A stretch of DNA of 64,000 nucleotides from Oligoflexia bacterium (lineage in GTDB: Bacteria; Bdellovibrionota; Bacteriovoracia; Bacteriovoracales; Bacteriovoracaceae). The stretch lies in assembly GCA_015232355.1 (NCBI GenBank), contig JADFZW010000023.1, forward strand, positions 643-64,642, given 5' to 3'. A program made the translations under genes and the position numbers. Positions 35,734 through 44,914 of the stretch are shown here, piece by piece (positions within the stretch are counted from its first letter, which is position 1; every line of letters begins with the position of its first letter). The notes under the pieces were generated by a model, which saw nothing but the letters and a program-made list of their open reading frames with translations, did no database searches and was not told where the DNA came from.

Positions 35734-37284
35734 TTAATTCCTCCACGACCCAAGGTTAATCCAAGTATTGTCTTTGTTTATTTCTCCAGCTACCTCTCCA
35801 GTTGTTCCGGCAGTAGAACAACTATCTGAAGCCGCAGTTTCTGCAGCGATCGCGGCCGCGATCAGAGGAATAAACTCATGCAACTCTTTTTGCTCGCTCT
35901 CAACTTTATCTAAAATCTCTTGCTTGTAGTTGTTGAAAAAACTAGTAAAAGTTTTTCCACTGATAAATGCCTCATGCTCCAAGGTGTGACGTAAAAAAGG
36001 AATACCAACATCAATTCCTTGAATCACATACTCTTTAAGTGCTTTGATCATCTTTAAGCGCGCTAGTTCTCGATTCTCACCCCAGGTGATAAGTTTACTA
36101 ATCATAGGATCAAAAAGAGTTGTTACTTCATCTCGATTATTAATTCCAATATCATTTCTAATTCCACTGCCTAGTGGTTCTTTTAAATTTAAAATTTTTC
36201 CTGGGGCCGGTCTAAATTCATGGAAGGGATCTTCGGCATAGATTCTACACTCGATAGAATGTCCTCTCTGCTTTATATCCTTTTGGGTGTAGCTCATCGG
36301 TTGATTAGCGGCCACTAAAATTTGTTGTCTTATCAAATCTATTCCCAACACCATTTCAGTTACTGGATGTTCAACTTGAATTCTAGTATTCATCTCTAAA
36401 AAGTAAAAATTCAAATCGCTATCAACTAAGAATTCAATAGTACCTGCATTGGTGTATTTGAGTGTGCTGATAATTTTAACCGCCGCTGCTCCCATCTTCT
36501 CTCGCACCTCAGGGGTAAGCGCAGGAGATGGAGTCTCTTCAATTACTTTTTGATGGCGACGTTGTAAACTACATTCGCGCTCGTAGAGGTGAATGAAGTT
36601 CCCGTGATTGTCGCCTAAAACTTGAAATTCAATGTGCCGAGGATTTTCAACATACTTTTCAATGTAAACTACATCGTTACTAAAGTATGACTTTGCTTCC
36701 CTCTTGGCCGCTTCAATCATTGAAGGAAGATCCTCTTTCTTGTAAACAATTCGCATTCCCTTACCACCACCACCAGCAGTTGCTTTTACCATCACTGGAA
36801 ATGGAATGTGTTTACTATGATTAATTATATTTTCAATAGTATTTCCACTGCTACTATTATTGTCGGGCATTTTGCTAATGTCTGTTGATTCAATTAAAGG
36901 AATGCCCATGTTTCGGATGGTTTCACGAGAGCGAATTTTATCACCCATCAACAAAATCAACTCTGGTGTTGGGCCAATAAAAGTTACACCACTCTCTCTA
37001 CACTTAAAAGCAAACTTAGAATTTTCAGAGAGAAAACCATATCCTGGATGAATGGCCTCACAATTATATTTTTTGGCAACATCAATAATTTTTTCCATAT
37101 TGAGATAGCTATCACTTAGATCTTGACTGCCGATACAAACTGCTTCATCTGCCAACCCTACTGCTAAACTAAAGCGATCTGGTTCCGAATAAATTACTAG
37201 TGAAGTAATATTCATCTCTCGACAAGTTTCAATGATCCTAACTGCGATCTCCCCTCTATTGGCGATTAGGATTTTTTTAAACAT
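35734..37284 (-). CDS. Biotin carboxylase subunit of acyl-CoA (probably methylcrotonyl-CoA) carboxylase
   Basis: 516 residues. The complete ATP-grasp carboxylase begins FKKILIANRGEIAVRIIE. The Gly-rich loop is KATAGGGGKGMRIVY, followed by EKYVENPRHIEFQVLGD, ECSLQRRHQKVIEE, the catalytic FLEMNTRIQVEHPVTE, and HSIECRIYAEDP. It attaches carbonate to biotin using ATP. The final 60 residues are Ala-rich low complexity beyond the usual end. The start overlaps the hydratase stop by 19 bp. The biotinyl domain normally fused here is the next gene. Confidence 0.92.
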   Translation of the reverse strand: MFKKILIANRGEIAVRIIETCREMNITSLVIYSEPDRFSLAVGLADEAVCIGSQDLSDSYLNMEKIIDVAKKYNCEAIHPGYGFLSENSKFAFKCRESGVTFIGPTPELILLMGDKIRSRETIRNMGIPLIESTDISKMPDNNSSSGNTIENIINHSKHIPFPVMVKATAGGGGKGMRIVYKKEDLPSMIEAAKREAKSYFSNDVVYIEKYVENPRHIEFQVLGDNHGNFIHLYERECSLQRRHQKVIEETPSPALTPEVREKMGAAAVKIISTLKYTNAGTIEFLVDSDLNFYFLEMNTRIQVEHPVTEMVLGIDLIRQQILVAANQPMSYTQKDIKQRGHSIECRIYAEDPFHEFRPAPGKILNLKEPLGSGIRNDIGINNRDEVTTLFDPMISKLITWGENRELARLKMIKALKEYVIQGIDVGIPFLRHTLEHEAFISGKTFTSFFNNYKQEILDKVESEQKELHEFIPLIAAAIAAETAASDSCSTAGTTGEVAGEINKDNTWINLGSWRN

Positions 37285-38117
37285 ATTTTACTCCCTTTAC
37301 TCCAATTTGCTTTTCTTTTTTCCAAAAAGGCATTCATACCCTCTTGGCCCTCATCTGACATTCTGATTTCAGAGATGACTTTGGCCGTGTAGGCTTTTGC
37401 TTCACTTATATCCATATTAACTACATTGTGAATAAGCTGTTTACAAATCTTCAGCGCCTGCGGCCCACCAGTTAACAAGAGTTCAATCTTTTCATTAACC
37501 ATTTTTTCTAATTCAGCTCTGCTGACTGCCGACTGATTTGCAAGCCCGTAGCTTTCTGCTAATTGGCCACCAATTCTAATTCCAGAGAGCATTAACTCTT
37601 TGGCCCTGATCATTCCCACTCTATTAATCACGTAAGGAGCAATACATGCAGGCACTAATCCAATTTTTACTTCACTTAATGAAAAGGTTGTCTCGTGAGA
37701 GGTAAAAACCATATCACAAGCAGAGAGTAGTCCTGTGGCCCCACCAAAAGCTCCACCAAAGACTTTTGCAATTGTGGGCGTGGGAGAAGTGAAAATAGTA
37801 TGCATACACTCTGCAATCGCCAAACTTCCCTTGTAAGTATCTTCGTAAGTGGAGTGCAAAGTATCCTTCATCCAATTAATATCAACTCCTGAGCAAAAAG
37901 TTTTTCCACGTCCCTCTAAAACTATTAAGCGCAAACGTTTTGCTAGATCCTCTCTTGCTTCCTCTCTTGCTTCCACTCCATTTAAGGTTTTAAAACAATC
38001 AGTTAATTCATCAATCATCACATCATTAAATGCATTGTGAACTTCAGGTCTATTTAAATAAATGTAAGCGACATCATTTGAGATTGTTGTTTCAATGGTT
38101 TTGTAATGCTTATTCAT
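37266..38117 (-). CDS. liuC: Enoyl-CoA hydratase, probable methylglutaconyl-CoA hydratase
   Basis: 283 residues of crotonase fold: GKTFCSGVDINWMKDT (oxyanion strand), VFGGAFGGATGLLSACDMV and SEVKIGLVPACIAPYVI. The 'SACDMVFT' and 'EVKIGLVPA' forms are usual for LiuC/AUH-type hydratases, which turn 3-methylglutaconyl-CoA into HMG-CoA. The position between the carboxylase beta and biotin carboxylase genes supports that role. A small in-frame Glu/Ala/Arg repeat (REEARED, about 37950-37980) extends one loop. AGGAG precedes the ATG. Confidence 0.8.
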   Translation of the reverse strand: MNKHYKTIETTISNDVAYIYLNRPEVHNAFNDVMIDELTDCFKTLNGVEAREEAREDLAKRLRLIVLEGRGKTFCSGVDINWMKDTLHSTYEDTYKGSLAIAECMHTIFTSPTPTIAKVFGGAFGGATGLLSACDMVFTSHETTFSLSEVKIGLVPACIAPYVINRVGMIRAKELMLSGIRIGGQLAESYGLANQSAVSRAELEKMVNEKIELLLTGGPQALKICKQLIHNVVNMDISEAKAYTAKVISEIRMSDEGQEGMNAFLEKRKANWSKGSKICLKKS

Positions 38118-38149
38118 AGTTCTCCTACATTCTTTTCTACATTCTTTTT

Positions 38150-39766
38150 TTACATTCTAAAGACACCATACTTCTGATCTGGAATATTTTGATTAAGTGA
38201 CATTGAAATTCCCAGAGCTAAAATTTTACGAGTATCTAGTGGATCGATAATTCCATCATCCCATAAATTAGAAGTTGAATAATATGGATTTCCTTCATTC
38301 TCATATTTATCGAGTGTTGGTTTCTTAAATGCCTCTTGCTCACTCACACTCATATTTTGTCCCTTCATCTTCTGCTGATCCATCTTGATAGTGAGTAATA
38401 CATTGGCCGCTTGTTCTCCTCCCATCACTGAGATACGAGAGTTTGGCCACATAAATAGTAAGCGTGGATCGAAGGCGCGGCCACACATTGCATAGTTGCC
38501 GGCACCATATGAACCACCAACCATTACTGTAAATTTAGGAACGTCAGCGCAACTTACAGCGTGTACAAATTTAGCACCATCTTTAGCGATTCCTTTGTGT
38601 TCAAATTCTTTTCCTACGATAAAGCCAGTTATATTTTGTAAAAAGATCAAGGGAACTTTTTTAATGGTACATAACTCGATAAAATGGGCCGCTTTCAGAG
38701 AGGATTCTGAGAAGAGCACACCATTGTTAGCGATAATCCCAACTGGAAAACCCATCAAGCGTGCAAAACCACAAACTATCGTTTGTCCATATCGAGATTT
38801 AAATTCATGAAATTTACTTCCATCCACCATTCGGGCAATCACCTCTTTAATGTCAAATGGTTTACGTAAATCACGAGGAATGATTCCATATAACTCTTTA
38901 GGATCATAGTATGGTTCTTCAATTGCAGATGTTGCTGTAATATCTAGTGGATGTTTTCTTACAGGTAACATGGTCTCAAAAATATTTCGACAAATTTTTA
39001 GAGCGTGATCTTCATCAACTGCAAAGTGATCAGCAACACCTGAGATTGCAGTGTGAACATCAGCACCACCTAACTCTTCTGCAGTTACATCTTCACCTGT
39101 GGCGGCCTTCACTAGTGGTGGCCCCCCAATAAAAATTGTTCCCTGATTTTTTACAATGATAGTCTCATCACTCATTGCTGGAACATAAGCTCCACCCGCT
39201 GTACAAGAACCCATCACAATAGAAATTTGTGGAATCTTCAGAGCTGAGAGGCGAGCTTGATTATAAAAAATTCTTCCAAAGTGAAACTTATCGGGAAACA
39301 CTCCAGCTTGCTCTGGAAGATAAACTCCACCTGAATCAACGATATATACGCATGGAAGATTATTTTCCATAGCGATCTCTTGGGCCCTAATATGTTTTTT
39401 AATTGTTTGAGGAATGTAAGTTCCTCCTTTAACAGTAGCATCGTTAGCAACGATTACTACCTCTTTTCCATGAACAACTCCAATTCCAGTTACCATTCCC
39501 GCAGAGGGAAATTGATCATCATATTGTCCATTGGCCGCTAAAGTACTTAGCTCTAAAAATGGAGTATTGGGATCGAGCAATCTATCAATTCTCTCACGAG
39601 TTAATAGTTTACCTCGCTCTTTATGTTTTTTAATTGCATCTTCAGATCCACCTCGCTTAGCAAGTGAGGTCTTCTCTCTCATTTGCGATACTAATCGCTC
39701 CATCTCACTAAAGTTTAATTTATAATCTGAATCGCTTGTATTAATTTGTGATTTTAGACGAAACAT
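38150..39766 (-). CDS. liuB: Methylcrotonyl-CoA carboxylase beta (carboxyltransferase) subunit
   Basis: 538 residues from ATG 39766 (GGGG 8-11 bases upstream); the frame also opens 11 codons earlier. The family signature is [17 protein letters not shown], followed by [15 protein letters not shown] and [17 protein letters not shown], which is the methylcrotonyl form. The second half holds [21 protein letters not shown] and the oxyanion-hole [14 protein letters not shown]. It moves carboxyl from biotin to 3-methylcrotonyl-CoA in leucine breakdown. First gene of an operon that continues with hydratase, biotin carboxylase and carrier. Confidence 0.92.
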   Translation of the reverse strand: MFRLKSQINTSDSDYKLNFSEMERLVSQMREKTSLAKRGGSEDAIKKHKERGKLLTRERIDRLLDPNTPFLELSTLAANGQYDDQFPSAGMVTGIGVVHGKEVVIVANDATVKGGTYIPQTIKKHIRAQEIAMENNLPCVYIVDSGGVYLPEQAGVFPDKFHFGRIFYNQARLSALKIPQISIVMGSCTAGGAYVPAMSDETIIVKNQGTIFIGGPPLVKAATGEDVTAEELGGADVHTAISGVADHFAVDEDHALKICRNIFETMLPVRKHPLDITATSAIEEPYYDPKELYGIIPRDLRKPFDIKEVIARMVDGSKFHEFKSRYGQTIVCGFARLMGFPVGIIANNGVLFSESSLKAAHFIELCTIKKVPLIFLQNITGFIVGKEFEHKGIAKDGAKFVHAVSCADVPKFTVMVGGSYGAGNYAMCGRAFDPRLLFMWPNSRISVMGGEQAANVLLTIKMDQQKMKGQNMSVSEQEAFKKPTLDKYENEGNPYYSTSNLWDDGIIDPLDTRKILALGISMSLNQNIPDQKYGVFRM

Positions 39767-39815
39767 TACTTTTACCCCTATACAAATACACTCATACAAA
39801 TACGCTTATAGAAAA

Positions 39816-39857
39816 ATCCCCAATGACGTTAACGTAAACGTCATCGTCACCGGGGAT
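39816..39857 (-). terminator. Rho-independent terminator behind the HMG-CoA synthase operon
   Basis: On the minus strand ATCCCCGGTGACG pairs with CGTCATTGGGGAT (13 bp including two G-U pairs) around a 16-base loop, directly followed by TTTTTC. It lies 47 bp after the DUF35 gene and 50 bp before the carboxylase operon start, so it separates the two operons. The plus strand also has a T-rich tract after the stem, but no gene reads that way. Confidence 0.8.
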
Positions 39858-39903
39858 CTTCTTTCTTTTTTTCTATAGACTATAGAATGTTTTTTATAAA
39901 TAT

Positions 39904-40296
39904 CTATCTAATCGGTACGAATTTATACCCGTAAGCAATTATTCCACTATGTCCATCTTCACGGACCTTTCTAGTCTCCATAACTACATTACTGACACTC
40001 TTAATATCCTCAGGAGAACAATCAGCAATTTGAGCAGTAACTCGCACACCATTGGTTAGCTCTACAATAGCAACCACGTATGGAGTAATATCTTCAAATC
40101 CTGCTGGTGTTACATATTGAACTGTATAGGTAATAATTTTTCCTTCGTATGGAAGATCAATTTGCTCAAACTCACGGCCCTTGCACTTTGGACATACCAA
40201 ACGAGTTGGAAAATTAATATGATTACACTTCTTACATTTAGAAGCTTCGAATCTGTATCTGTGATTATATTCACGCCAATTTTTTGATGGAAACAT
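39904..40296 (-). CDS. DUF35 zinc-ribbon/OB-fold protein, scaffold of thiolase-HMG-CoA synthase
   Basis: 130 residues from ATG 40296, which shares its A with the thiolase stop (TAATG) and has GGGAGG upstream. The frame's earlier TTG at 40311 is less likely. The zinc ribbon CKKCNHINFPTRLVCPKC is followed by an OB fold (GKIITYTVQYVTPAGF, YVVAIVELTNGVRVTAQI). In archaea this family bridges acetoacetyl-CoA thiolase and HMG-CoA synthase so that the intermediate is handed over. The gene order HMG-CoA synthase, thiolase, DUF35 is the same here. Confidence 0.88.
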   Translation of the reverse strand: MFPSKNWREYNHRYRFEASKCKKCNHINFPTRLVCPKCKGREFEQIDLPYEGKIITYTVQYVTPAGFEDITPYVVAIVELTNGVRVTAQIADCSPEDIKSVSNVVMETRKVREDGHSGIIAYGYKFVPIR

Positions 40297-41456
40297 TATA
40301 ACACCTCCCAAAGATGAACTAGTGAACTACCACCACTACCACCCATATTCTGAGTGAGTGCTCTCTTTGCATTCTTTAATTGTCTCTTACCTGCATCTCC
40401 TCTCAACTGACTTACAACTTCATAAACTTGAGCAACGCCTGTAGCTCCAACTGGATGACCTTTAGATTTTAAACCACCAGAAGGATTAATTGGCATCTTT
40501 CCACTAAGCGAAGTCTCGCCTCTCTCAACAGCTCTACCACCCTCTCCCTTCTCAAAAAATCCTAGAGATTCACTGATGATAATTTCAGAGATTGTAAAAC
40601 AATCATGAACTTCAGCAAAGTTAATATCTTTAGGTCCGAGCTTGGCCATCTTGTACGCTTGTTGAGCGGCCAAGATTGTAGAGTTAAGAGTTGTTAAATC
40701 AGCTCTAGAGTGAAGAGCGATCGAATCAGTTGCATGACCTGAACCAGATAATTTTACAATTGCATGATTCTTGCTGATTTTTTTGGCCATATCAAGTGGA
40801 CACATAATAACAGCAGCAGCACCATCAGTTACTGGTGAACAATCAAGTAATCGCAATGGATCTGCAACTTTTGCAGAGTTAGAAACTTGATCTACAGTTA
40901 ACTTCATTTGAAATTGAGCATGTGGATTTAATAATCCATTCTCATGATTTTTAACTGCAACTTGTGATAGATGAGTACGAGTAGTTCCATATCTCATCAT
41001 ATGTGCTCTCGCCATCAAAGCGTAAATTCCTGGGAATGTAATTCCATGAAATGCTTCCCACTCACTATCAGAGGCAGATGCTAGAGCATCAGTTGCCGTG
41101 GCACCATCAACATCATTCATCTTTTCTACACCACCAACTAAAACAATATCATTCATTCCAGAAGCAACATCGATAAAACCTTGACGAATGGCCAAACCAC
41201 CAGAGGCGCATGCACTTTCTACTCTAGTAGTAGGGATTGGTCCATGTCCTAGATAGTCGCTAAGAAGTGATGATAAATGCTCTTGGCCTACAAATAATCC
41301 AGGCGCCATAGAGCCAACATACATAGCATCTATTTTTTCAATCTTAGCATCGTCTATAGCATTTAAAGCTGCTTCAACATATATATCGCGAAGAGATTTA
41401 TTCCAAAGCTCTCCCCACTTGTTGATTCCTATTCCTATAATTGCTACATCTCTCAT
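40296..41456 (-). CDS. Archaeal-type acetyl-CoA C-acetyltransferase (thiolase)
   Basis: 386 residues: the nucleophilic Cys in [14 protein letters not shown], the mid-protein [22 protein letters not shown], and the catalytic His in [17 protein letters not shown]. The C-terminal [14 protein letters not shown] replaces the CxG motif of classical thiolases, which is the archaeal/SCP2-like form. It condenses two acetyl-CoA to acetoacetyl-CoA, or cleaves it. It sits between HMG-CoA synthase (37 bp upstream) and the DUF35 gene (1-bp overlap). AGGAG precedes the ATG. Confidence 0.9.
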   Translation of the reverse strand: MRDVAIIGIGINKWGELWNKSLRDIYVEAALNAIDDAKIEKIDAMYVGSMAPGLFVGQEHLSSLLSDYLGHGPIPTTRVESACASGGLAIRQGFIDVASGMNDIVLVGGVEKMNDVDGATATDALASASDSEWEAFHGITFPGIYALMARAHMMRYGTTRTHLSQVAVKNHENGLLNPHAQFQMKLTVDQVSNSAKVADPLRLLDCSPVTDGAAAVIMCPLDMAKKISKNHAIVKLSGSGHATDSIALHSRADLTTLNSTILAAQQAYKMAKLGPKDINFAEVHDCFTISEIIISESLGFFEKGEGGRAVERGETSLSGKMPINPSGGLKSKGHPVGATGVAQVYEVVSQLRGDAGKRQLKNAKRALTQNMGGSGGSSLVHLWEVL

Positions 41457-41493
41457 ATTTAATATCTCCTAATTATTTTAATTCTATAGTTCA

Positions 41494-42558
41494 TCACTCA
41501 TCATTTTTTCTGATTTTCTTACGGAACTTCACATAAGTTCCATAATCTATATAGACTTTATTTTTATCTAAATAGTCAGATGTACTTGGAGCTAAATTAC
41601 GAATTTTTTCAATGTTTTTAGTAACTGTATAAATGAATGAATCACTACCAGCACCTGAACCATATGAGACCATCAAAATTCTATCGCCTGCTTTAGCAAC
41701 ATCAAGTGTAGCTGCTAATCCTAGAGGAGAAGCGCCAGAGTATGTATTTCCTAGACGAGGAGATAACCATCCAGGTTCAATTTGTTTATCAGTGAAACCC
41801 AACATGTGTGCAACTCTTTGAGGAAATTTTCCATTCGGCTGATGGAAAATTGCATAGGTAAAATCCTTAGCTTCCATCTTTGATTTTTCCATAATCGCTT
41901 TGGCCGCACCCAATGAGTGAGTGAAATAAGCTGGCTCACCTGTGAAACGTCCACCATGACGTGGGTAATGCATATATTCTCTACGCCAGAAATCTGGTGT
42001 ATCAGAAGTATATGAGTGAGTGTAATCGATAGTTGCAATTACCTCATCATCACCGCTACCCATGATGTAAGCTGCAGCTCCAGCAGCAGCAGAAAATTCC
42101 AATGCATCACCAGGAGCACCTTGAGAAGTATCTGCTCCAATACCAACTGCATATCTTGCTTCACCTGATTTAACATGAGAATAAGCAATGTACATTGATT
42201 CAGCACCGGCCTTACAAGCAAATTCCAAATCGCTGATGTGAATGTTTGGAACTGCTCCAATTGCTTCAGCAACAACTGTACCACTTGGCTTAACAGCGTA
42301 TGGATGAGATTCAGAACCAATATAAAGTGCATCGATTTTTTGAGGATCAACTTTTGCACGCTTGAGTGCATTTCTTGCTGCCTCAATTGACATAGTGATT
42401 GTGTCTTGATCTGGACCGGGAACAGCTTTCTCTCCTAACATTAAACCGCGTTTGTAAGTGTCAGCGTCCAATCCCCAAACCTTCGCAATCTCTTCAACCT
42501 TTATACGGTATCTCGGAACATAGGAACCCCAACCAACAATCCCTAATGTTTTTGTCAT
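41494..42558 (-). CDS. Hydroxymethylglutaryl-CoA synthase, archaeal type
   Basis: 354 residues from ATG 42558 (CAGGAGAATCATT upstream); the longer frame from 42585 lacks such a site. It begins LGIVGWGSYVPRYRIKVEEIAKVWG, the hallmark of archaeal HMG-CoA synthases. The catalytic Glu lies near LGEKAVPGPDQDT, Cys115 in LEFACKAGAES and the His in AIFHQPNGKFPQRVA; GSGAGSDSF is at the end. It joins acetyl-CoA and acetoacetyl-CoA to HMG-CoA, the entry to the mevalonate pathway. It is first in the operon with thiolase and DUF35. No HMG-CoA reductase or lyase is in the window. Confidence 0.9.
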   Translation of the reverse strand: MTKTLGIVGWGSYVPRYRIKVEEIAKVWGLDADTYKRGLMLGEKAVPGPDQDTITMSIEAARNALKRAKVDPQKIDALYIGSESHPYAVKPSGTVVAEAIGAVPNIHISDLEFACKAGAESMYIAYSHVKSGEARYAVGIGADTSQGAPGDALEFSAAAGAAAYIMGSGDDEVIATIDYTHSYTSDTPDFWRREYMHYPRHGGRFTGEPAYFTHSLGAAKAIMEKSKMEAKDFTYAIFHQPNGKFPQRVAHMLGFTDKQIEPGWLSPRLGNTYSGASPLGLAATLDVAKAGDRILMVSYGSGAGSDSFIYTVTKNIEKIRNLAPSTSDYLDKNKVYIDYGTYVKFRKKIRKNDE

Positions 42559-42694
42559 AATGATTCTCCTGTGAATTGTTGACATTTTTTGTTTGAACTA
42601 CTGTGATTATTCTAAAATTTTTAACACTGATATTATTCTCTGGCAAACCTTATTTTTATCAGATTTTGCGATGGGATTTAATTAAAAATTAAAA

Positions 42695-44875
42695 TTAAAG
42701 AAGAGCATTTTTTATAACACTGAATAGTTTGCTTACATCATCACTATCACTTTGAGAGCGCGAACTTAAAATTACAAATCGTGCTTCATTGTTTATTTCA
42801 CGAATCTGAGACATTATTTCAAATCCACCTAAGAATGGCATACTCAGATCAATGATTGTAAGAATTGGTTTAAATTTTTGATAAATCTCCACTGCTTCAA
42901 CTCCACTGCTGGCCTCCTCTACTTCAAGCCCATCATTTCTTAATAGACAAGTAATAATATGTCTTAATGCTTTTGAATTATTTACTACCAATATTCTTTT
43001 GTTGTTTAAATAATTTTTTGCTGATTCAATATTTGATATATTTGATGTATTGGACAGATTGGATAGATTGGATATCTTCGAAACCTCTGAATATATTTTA
43101 TTCATATCAAACGATTTATTTATATACGAAGAAACATCAACTGCATCCAAAGCACAGAGATCAGTTTCGTTTTTATTCTTCGATGTTAAAACGATAAATT
43201 TTACATTCTCATCTAATTTTCTAATCTCTTTCATAGCATCAAGGCCATTCATCTCCGGCATCATCAAATCCATTATCACCACTTCATAATGCTTATCTGT
43301 ACCCTGACTCTCCTTGAATTTCGCAATAGCATCTTTCCCATTTATGGCCTCAGTAACTTCTATTCCTTTTAACTTAAGACTATCTGAAACTACTTTTCTT
43401 ATTACTTTCGAATCATCTACTACCAACACTCTACTTACCTCATTTGCAGAAAATGGAAATGAACTATTTCTATTATTCACTTTCTCATTTACTTTCTCTT
43501 TCACATCATCATTACCATTAATTGAAATTTTATTAATGGTCTCTACTATCAAATTCATATAGAGCGGTTTACTGATAAAAAATAAAACTCCAAGCGATTT
43601 GGCCACTTTTGCATCCTCTTCTTTGTAGGCAGCACTTAAGATTACAAACTTGGCATTTTGATCTTTGCTTTTAATTTTAGCAATCGCCTCAAGTCCACTC
43701 ATTTTCGGCATTATCAAATCCATAATTGTTAAATCAGGAGTAAATGATTCATATTTCAAAATTGCTTCATCTCCACTACTTGCCTCCTCTACAACAAATC
43801 CCTCCTTTTTTAATCCTGATCCTAAAGCAAAGCGAACTGTACGCGAATCATCTACAATCAATATACGTTTAGGAGCACTCTTTTTATAGTGAGTAAAATA
43901 TATTCGGAAACGGAAAAATCCCTTTTGGGTATGAAATGTTATTTCATAGGAATTTTGAATCTTATTGCCTTTAAATGGAAGATTCGAAATATCTTCATTT
44001 GTAATTAGATTTCCCATCTCAACATTAAGTTTTAATCTATCCCAATCTGAAACAGTTGGACCAATAAATCCATTTAGTAATTCAACTAAAACATCACTTT
44101 GTAGTTCCATCTCACTAACATCAATATTTTCGTTACCATTATATCCAATCTTTTTGGCCATAGATTCGGCAATAAATTTTCCCGTTGAAAGATCACAAAA
44201 ATCTAAAGCAAAGATACCTTTTATTTTCTTGTTTGAATTCTCGAATGGAATAAAAAAGATAGGTGAATTGTTGTTATCATAATCTGCTGTAAAGTTTTTG
44301 TTATGTTTGATTTCAATTCCCTGTAGCTCACAATTAATAAAATTTTTTACTATCTCAATATGTTGTTCTGGAAGACGATTGGTATATTCTGAAAAATTAT
44401 CTTTTGCAAATAAAGTGCTCGAGATGCTCGAGGTGCTCGAGGTGCTCGAGGTGCTAGAAACACCAGAAGACATCACTTTAGTCTCTTGTGCGGCCAAATC
44501 CTTTACATTATCATCAGCATGTTTACCCATGTTTAAAAATTCTGTGATGGTGTAATCATTTTTAAATTCAATCTGTTTACTCTTCAAAAATTTTCTAATC
44601 AATTCAATTTGCTTTAAGAAATAATCATATTGACCACGATTCATCCCTGATTCTCTTACCACCAATAATAAATCGCTAATATAGCGGGTATGTTCATTTA
44701 TCTCCTTAAACCCCATCATTCCACTCATATCTTTAATACTACGAAACATCCTATGTATTTTAGAGATATAATTTCTTTGATCACTATGATCTAAAATGCC
44801 AATTAATATTTGTTCACAATTTTCTAAAATCTCTTCACATTCAAAATGAAAATTATCTAAATATCTTTTTCCCAT
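42695..44875 (-). CDS. Degenerate HPt, CheX-like domain and three receivers in one chain
   Basis: 726 residues. Residues 1-100 look like an HPt helix bundle (IHRMFRSIKDMSGMMGF), but the phospho-His position is Arg. Residues about 180-330 are CheX-like (ELQSDVLVELLNGFIG). Three receivers follow: LIVDDSRTV/IMDLIMPKMSG, VVDDSKVI/IMDLMMPEMNG, and a last one with VVNNSKAL/IIDLSMPF, whose acidic pocket is Asn-Asn and whose end is shortened. It is probably a phosphate sink or phosphatase for the CheA encoded 39 bp upstream. A Ser/Thr repeat lies between the HPt-like and CheX-like parts. Confidence 0.8.
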   Translation of the reverse strand: MGKRYLDNFHFECEEILENCEQILIGILDHSDQRNYISKIHRMFRSIKDMSGMMGFKEINEHTRYISDLLLVVRESGMNRGQYDYFLKQIELIRKFLKSKQIEFKNDYTITEFLNMGKHADDNVKDLAAQETKVMSSGVSSTSSTSSTSSISSTLFAKDNFSEYTNRLPEQHIEIVKNFINCELQGIEIKHNKNFTADYDNNNSPIFFIPFENSNKKIKGIFALDFCDLSTGKFIAESMAKKIGYNGNENIDVSEMELQSDVLVELLNGFIGPTVSDWDRLKLNVEMGNLITNEDISNLPFKGNKIQNSYEITFHTQKGFFRFRIYFTHYKKSAPKRILIVDDSRTVRFALGSGLKKEGFVVEEASSGDEAILKYESFTPDLTIMDLIMPKMSGLEAIAKIKSKDQNAKFVILSAAYKEEDAKVAKSLGVLFFISKPLYMNLIVETINKISINGNDDVKEKVNEKVNNRNSSFPFSANEVSRVLVVDDSKVIRKVVSDSLKLKGIEVTEAINGKDAIAKFKESQGTDKHYEVVIMDLMMPEMNGLDAMKEIRKLDENVKFIVLTSKNKNETDLCALDAVDVSSYINKSFDMNKIYSEVSKISNLSNLSNTSNISNIESAKNYLNNKRILVVNNSKALRHIITCLLRNDGLEVEEASSGVEAVEIYQKFKPILTIIDLSMPFLGGFEIMSQIREINNEARFVILSSRSQSDSDDVSKLFSVIKNALL
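44415..44459. repeat. 9-bp tandem repeat GTGCTCGAG in coding sequence
   Basis: Five units of GTGCTCGAG with small changes, encoding a Ser-Thr-Ser linker (minus strand). It is unusually GC-rich for the window. The unit length keeps frame. Confidence 0.85.
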
Positions 44876-44914
44876 TTTAATTACTCACTTTTTTAATCTA
44901 TCTTCAATCAATTT

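Noticed and set aside
35848..35863. 16-bp perfect palindrome GATCGCGGCCGCGATC in the biotin carboxylase gene
   Set aside because: It encodes an Ala-Ile-Ala run in a low-complexity tail; chance from Ala codons is the simplest explanation.
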